The notes beneath the pieces were generated by a model, which searched no databases, was not told the DNA's origin, and saw only the letters and a program-made list of their open reading frames with translations. 64,000 nucleotides of DNA, from NCBI RefSeq assembly GCF_011047315.1, contig NZ_CP049259.1, positions 1,984,001-2,048,000 of the forward strand, given 5' to 3'. The position numbers and the translations under genes are program-made. Positions 62,550 to 64,000 of this stretch are shown here, piece by piece (within the stretch, counting starts at the first letter, position 1; each line of letters opens with the position of its first letter). The DNA is from Altererythrobacter sp. BO-6 (GTDB lineage Bacteria; Pseudomonadota; Alphaproteobacteria; Sphingomonadales; Sphingomonadaceae).

Positions 62550-64000
62550 TCAATGCGCCGCATCCCAGCTGGTTCCGGTTCCGATATCGATGCCCAGCGG
62601 CACGTCCAGCTTGACAGAAGGTCCTGCAGCTTCGGCCATCACTCGTTCGATGACCGGCGAAGCGGCAGCCACATCGGCTTCGGGCAGTTCGAACACCAGT
62701 TCGTCATGCACCTGCAGCAGCATCTTTACGTGCCCCAGACCGGCCTCCTCAAGCGCGGGCATCATCCGCGCCATCGCGCGCTTGATGATATCGGCACTGG
62801 TGCCCTGGATCGGGGCATTGATCGCGGCGCGTTCGCTGCCTTGCCGTTCGGCCTGGTTCTTGGAATTGATCCTCGGGAACCAGGTCTTGCGGCCGAACAG
62901 CGTCTCAGAATAGCCGCGCTCGCGCACGGTCTCGAGCGTTTCCATGATGTAGCGTTGTATGCCCGGGAAACGCTGGAAATAGGTGTCGATCATCGCCTGC
63001 GCCTCATCCGGCTCCACTTCCAGCCGCGAGGCGAGGCCCCAGCGCGAAATGCCGTAAAGGATGGCGAAATTGATCGTCTTGGCGCGGGCGCGCGTGTCCC
63101 GCGTCACTTCGCCGAACATCTCGATCGCGGTGCGGGCGTGGATATCCTCGCCATTGGCGAAGGCTTCCTTCAGCGTCGGCACATCGGCCATATGTGCCGC
63201 CAGCCGCAGCTCGATCTGCGAATAGTCGGCCGCCAGCAGGACGTTTTTGCCATTTGGGCCGTCCTCGGGCACGAAAGCCTCGCGGATCTGGCGCCCGATC
63301 GGCGTGCGTACCGGGATGTTTTGCAGGTTCGGATCGGTCGAAGAAAGCCGCCCAGTCTGCGCGCCGACCAGCGAATAGCTGGTATGGACGCGGCCCGTGG
63401 CGGGATTGATCGCTTCCTGCAGCGCATCGGTATAGGTGGACTTCAGCTTGGCGAGATGACGCCACTCCAGCACCTTGCGGGCGATCGGCGCGCCCTCAGC
63501 CGCGAGCTTTTCCAGCACCGAGACATCGGTCGAATATTGGCCGCTCTTGCCCTTCTTGCCGCCTTTGTAGCCAAGCTTGTCGAACAGGATGTCTCCCAGT
63601 TGCTTGGGGCTGCCGACTGTGAATTCTTCACCGGCCAGCTCGTGTATCTCAAGTTCAAGCCGCCTGGTTTCGCTGGCGAATTCCTCGGACAATTTGGCGA
63701 GGCGCGATCGGTCTACCTTAATGCCGTGACGCTCCATTTGCGCCACCACCGGAATCAGCGGGCGATCGACCCGCTCGTAAATGCGGGTGCCACCTTCGAC
63801 TGCCAGCCGCGGCTTGAGCAGCTGGTGCAGCCGCCAGGTTACGTCGGCGTCCTCGGCAGCATAGGCAGTCGCCTTGTCGAGCGGGACCTCGCCGAAGGGG
63901 ATCTGCTTCTTGCCGGTGCCGCACACGTCCTTGAAGGCAATCGGCGTGTGCCCCAGATGGCGTTCCGACAATTCGTCCATGCCGTGGCCGCCGCCCATGC
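62550..64000 (-). CDS. polA: DNA polymerase I, C-terminal part (5' end outside the window)
   Basis: The frame continues past the window edge, so only the last 483 or so codons are seen. Part of the 3'-5' exonuclease domain with Exo III (AYAAEDADVTW), then the polymerase with motif A LAADYSQIELRLAAHMA, motif B RARAKTINFAILYGISRWGL and motif C LLQVHDELVFELP. The polymerase and exonuclease residues appear intact. Single gene, 3' end at 62550. Confidence 0.96.
   Translation of the reverse strand, partial: MGGGHGMDELSERHLGHTPIAFKDVCGTGKKQIPFGEVPLDKATAYAAEDADVTWRLHQLLKPRLAVEGGTRIYERVDRPLIPVVAQMERHGIKVDRSRLAKLSEEFASETRRLELEIHELAGEEFTVGSPKQLGDILFDKLGYKGGKKGKSGQYSTDVSVLEKLAAEGAPIARKVLEWRHLAKLKSTYTDALQEAINPATGRVHTSYSLVGAQTGRLSSTDPNLQNIPVRTPIGRQIREAFVPEDGPNGKNVLLAADYSQIELRLAAHMADVPTLKEAFANGEDIHARTAIEMFGEVTRDTRARAKTINFAILYGISRWGLASRLEVEPDEAQAMIDTYFQRFPGIQRYIMETLETVRERGYSETLFGRKTWFPRINSKNQAERQGSERAAINAPIQGTSADIIKRAMARMMPALEEAGLGHVKMLLQVHDELVFELPEADVAAASPVIERVMAEAAGPSVKLDVPLGIDIGTGTSWDAAH

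Noticed and set aside
1..64000. tRNA, rRNA, prophage, integrase or transposase genes
   Set aside because: I looked for T-loop-like and anticodon patterns and for the usual recombinase motifs and saw none.

Overview
The window is a 64 kb chromosomal segment of an alphaproteobacterium, most likely of the Sphingomonadales and probably Erythrobacteraceae-like. The evidence is high GC with strong third-position bias, the cell-cycle regulators CtrA and DivK, a serine palmitoyltransferase paired with an acyl carrier protein (sphingolipid synthesis), a single-cysteine DksA, the Usg and DUF4167 proteins, a double cold-shock-domain protein with an Arg/Gly-rich N-terminus, and a polyproline-linked OmpA porin. 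No rRNA, tRNA, phage, plasmid, transposase or CRISPR locus was seen. The content is mostly core housekeeping.

Layout. 1-3.2 kb: a flavin split-barrel protein, an EEP-family phosphatase/nuclease, then glnK-amtB behind a perfect sigma-54 promoter; rpoN lies 42 kb downstream in the same window. 3.4-10 kb: a GNAT enzyme, a GMC oxidoreductase, a fatty-acid-hydroxylase-family protein, an M20 amidohydrolase, a DUF442 protein and the cold-shock protein. 10-13.1 kb: argD-argF-hslO. 13.2-20.3 kb: queC, an MFS transporter, a SodC-like lipoprotein, OmpA, a YqaA-like membrane protein, a Crp-family regulator and a second hydroxylase. 20.4-22.7 kb: usg, the acp-spt pair and divK. 22.8-26 kb: five genes in a start/stop-overlapping chain (DUF3572, HAD, RidA, GDPD, FemAB-like). 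26-29.5 kb: a Sel1-like protein, dksA, a PilZ protein, an orphan solute-binding lipoprotein and DUF4112. 29.5-32.2 kb: kynA-kynB-kynU, tryptophan to anthranilate. 32.2-36.3 kb: an HNH nuclease, gluQ, a HIG1 protein, a cobalamin adenosyltransferase, 3-hydroxyacyl-CoA dehydrogenase, DUF202. 36.3-46.9 kb: mutS, maeB, an ACT protein, trmB, ctrA, rpoN, lptB, ppa. 47-54.1 kb: hisS, a composite inverted-repeat element, prfA-prmC, DUF4167, lnt, metK. 54.2-64 kb: an unknown secreted protein, CoA-transferases (CaiB type and the scoAB pair), an exported methyltransferase, a Cdc48-like AAA ATPase broken by a one-base frameshift, an MscS channel and the 3' part of polA.

How the genes connect. GlnK, AmtB and RpoN form a nitrogen-status circuit. 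QueC and GluQ mark queuosine synthesis and glutamyl-queuosine tRNA modification. CtrA and DivK belong to the alphaproteobacterial cell-cycle phosphorelay, and ctrA has TTAA-type sites upstream suggesting autoregulation. PrfA and PrmC are release factor and its methylase, and MetK makes the SAM that PrmC and TrmB use.

The observations most worth following are the frameshift in the Cdc48 gene, a possible H-type pseudoknot in the DUF4167 leader, a hairpin-rich intergenic stretch ending in a strong terminator (candidate sRNA), the composite repeat after a low-GC hisS 3' end, and the five-gene overlapping operon of unknown purpose. No wholly new defence or metabolic system is obvious here.
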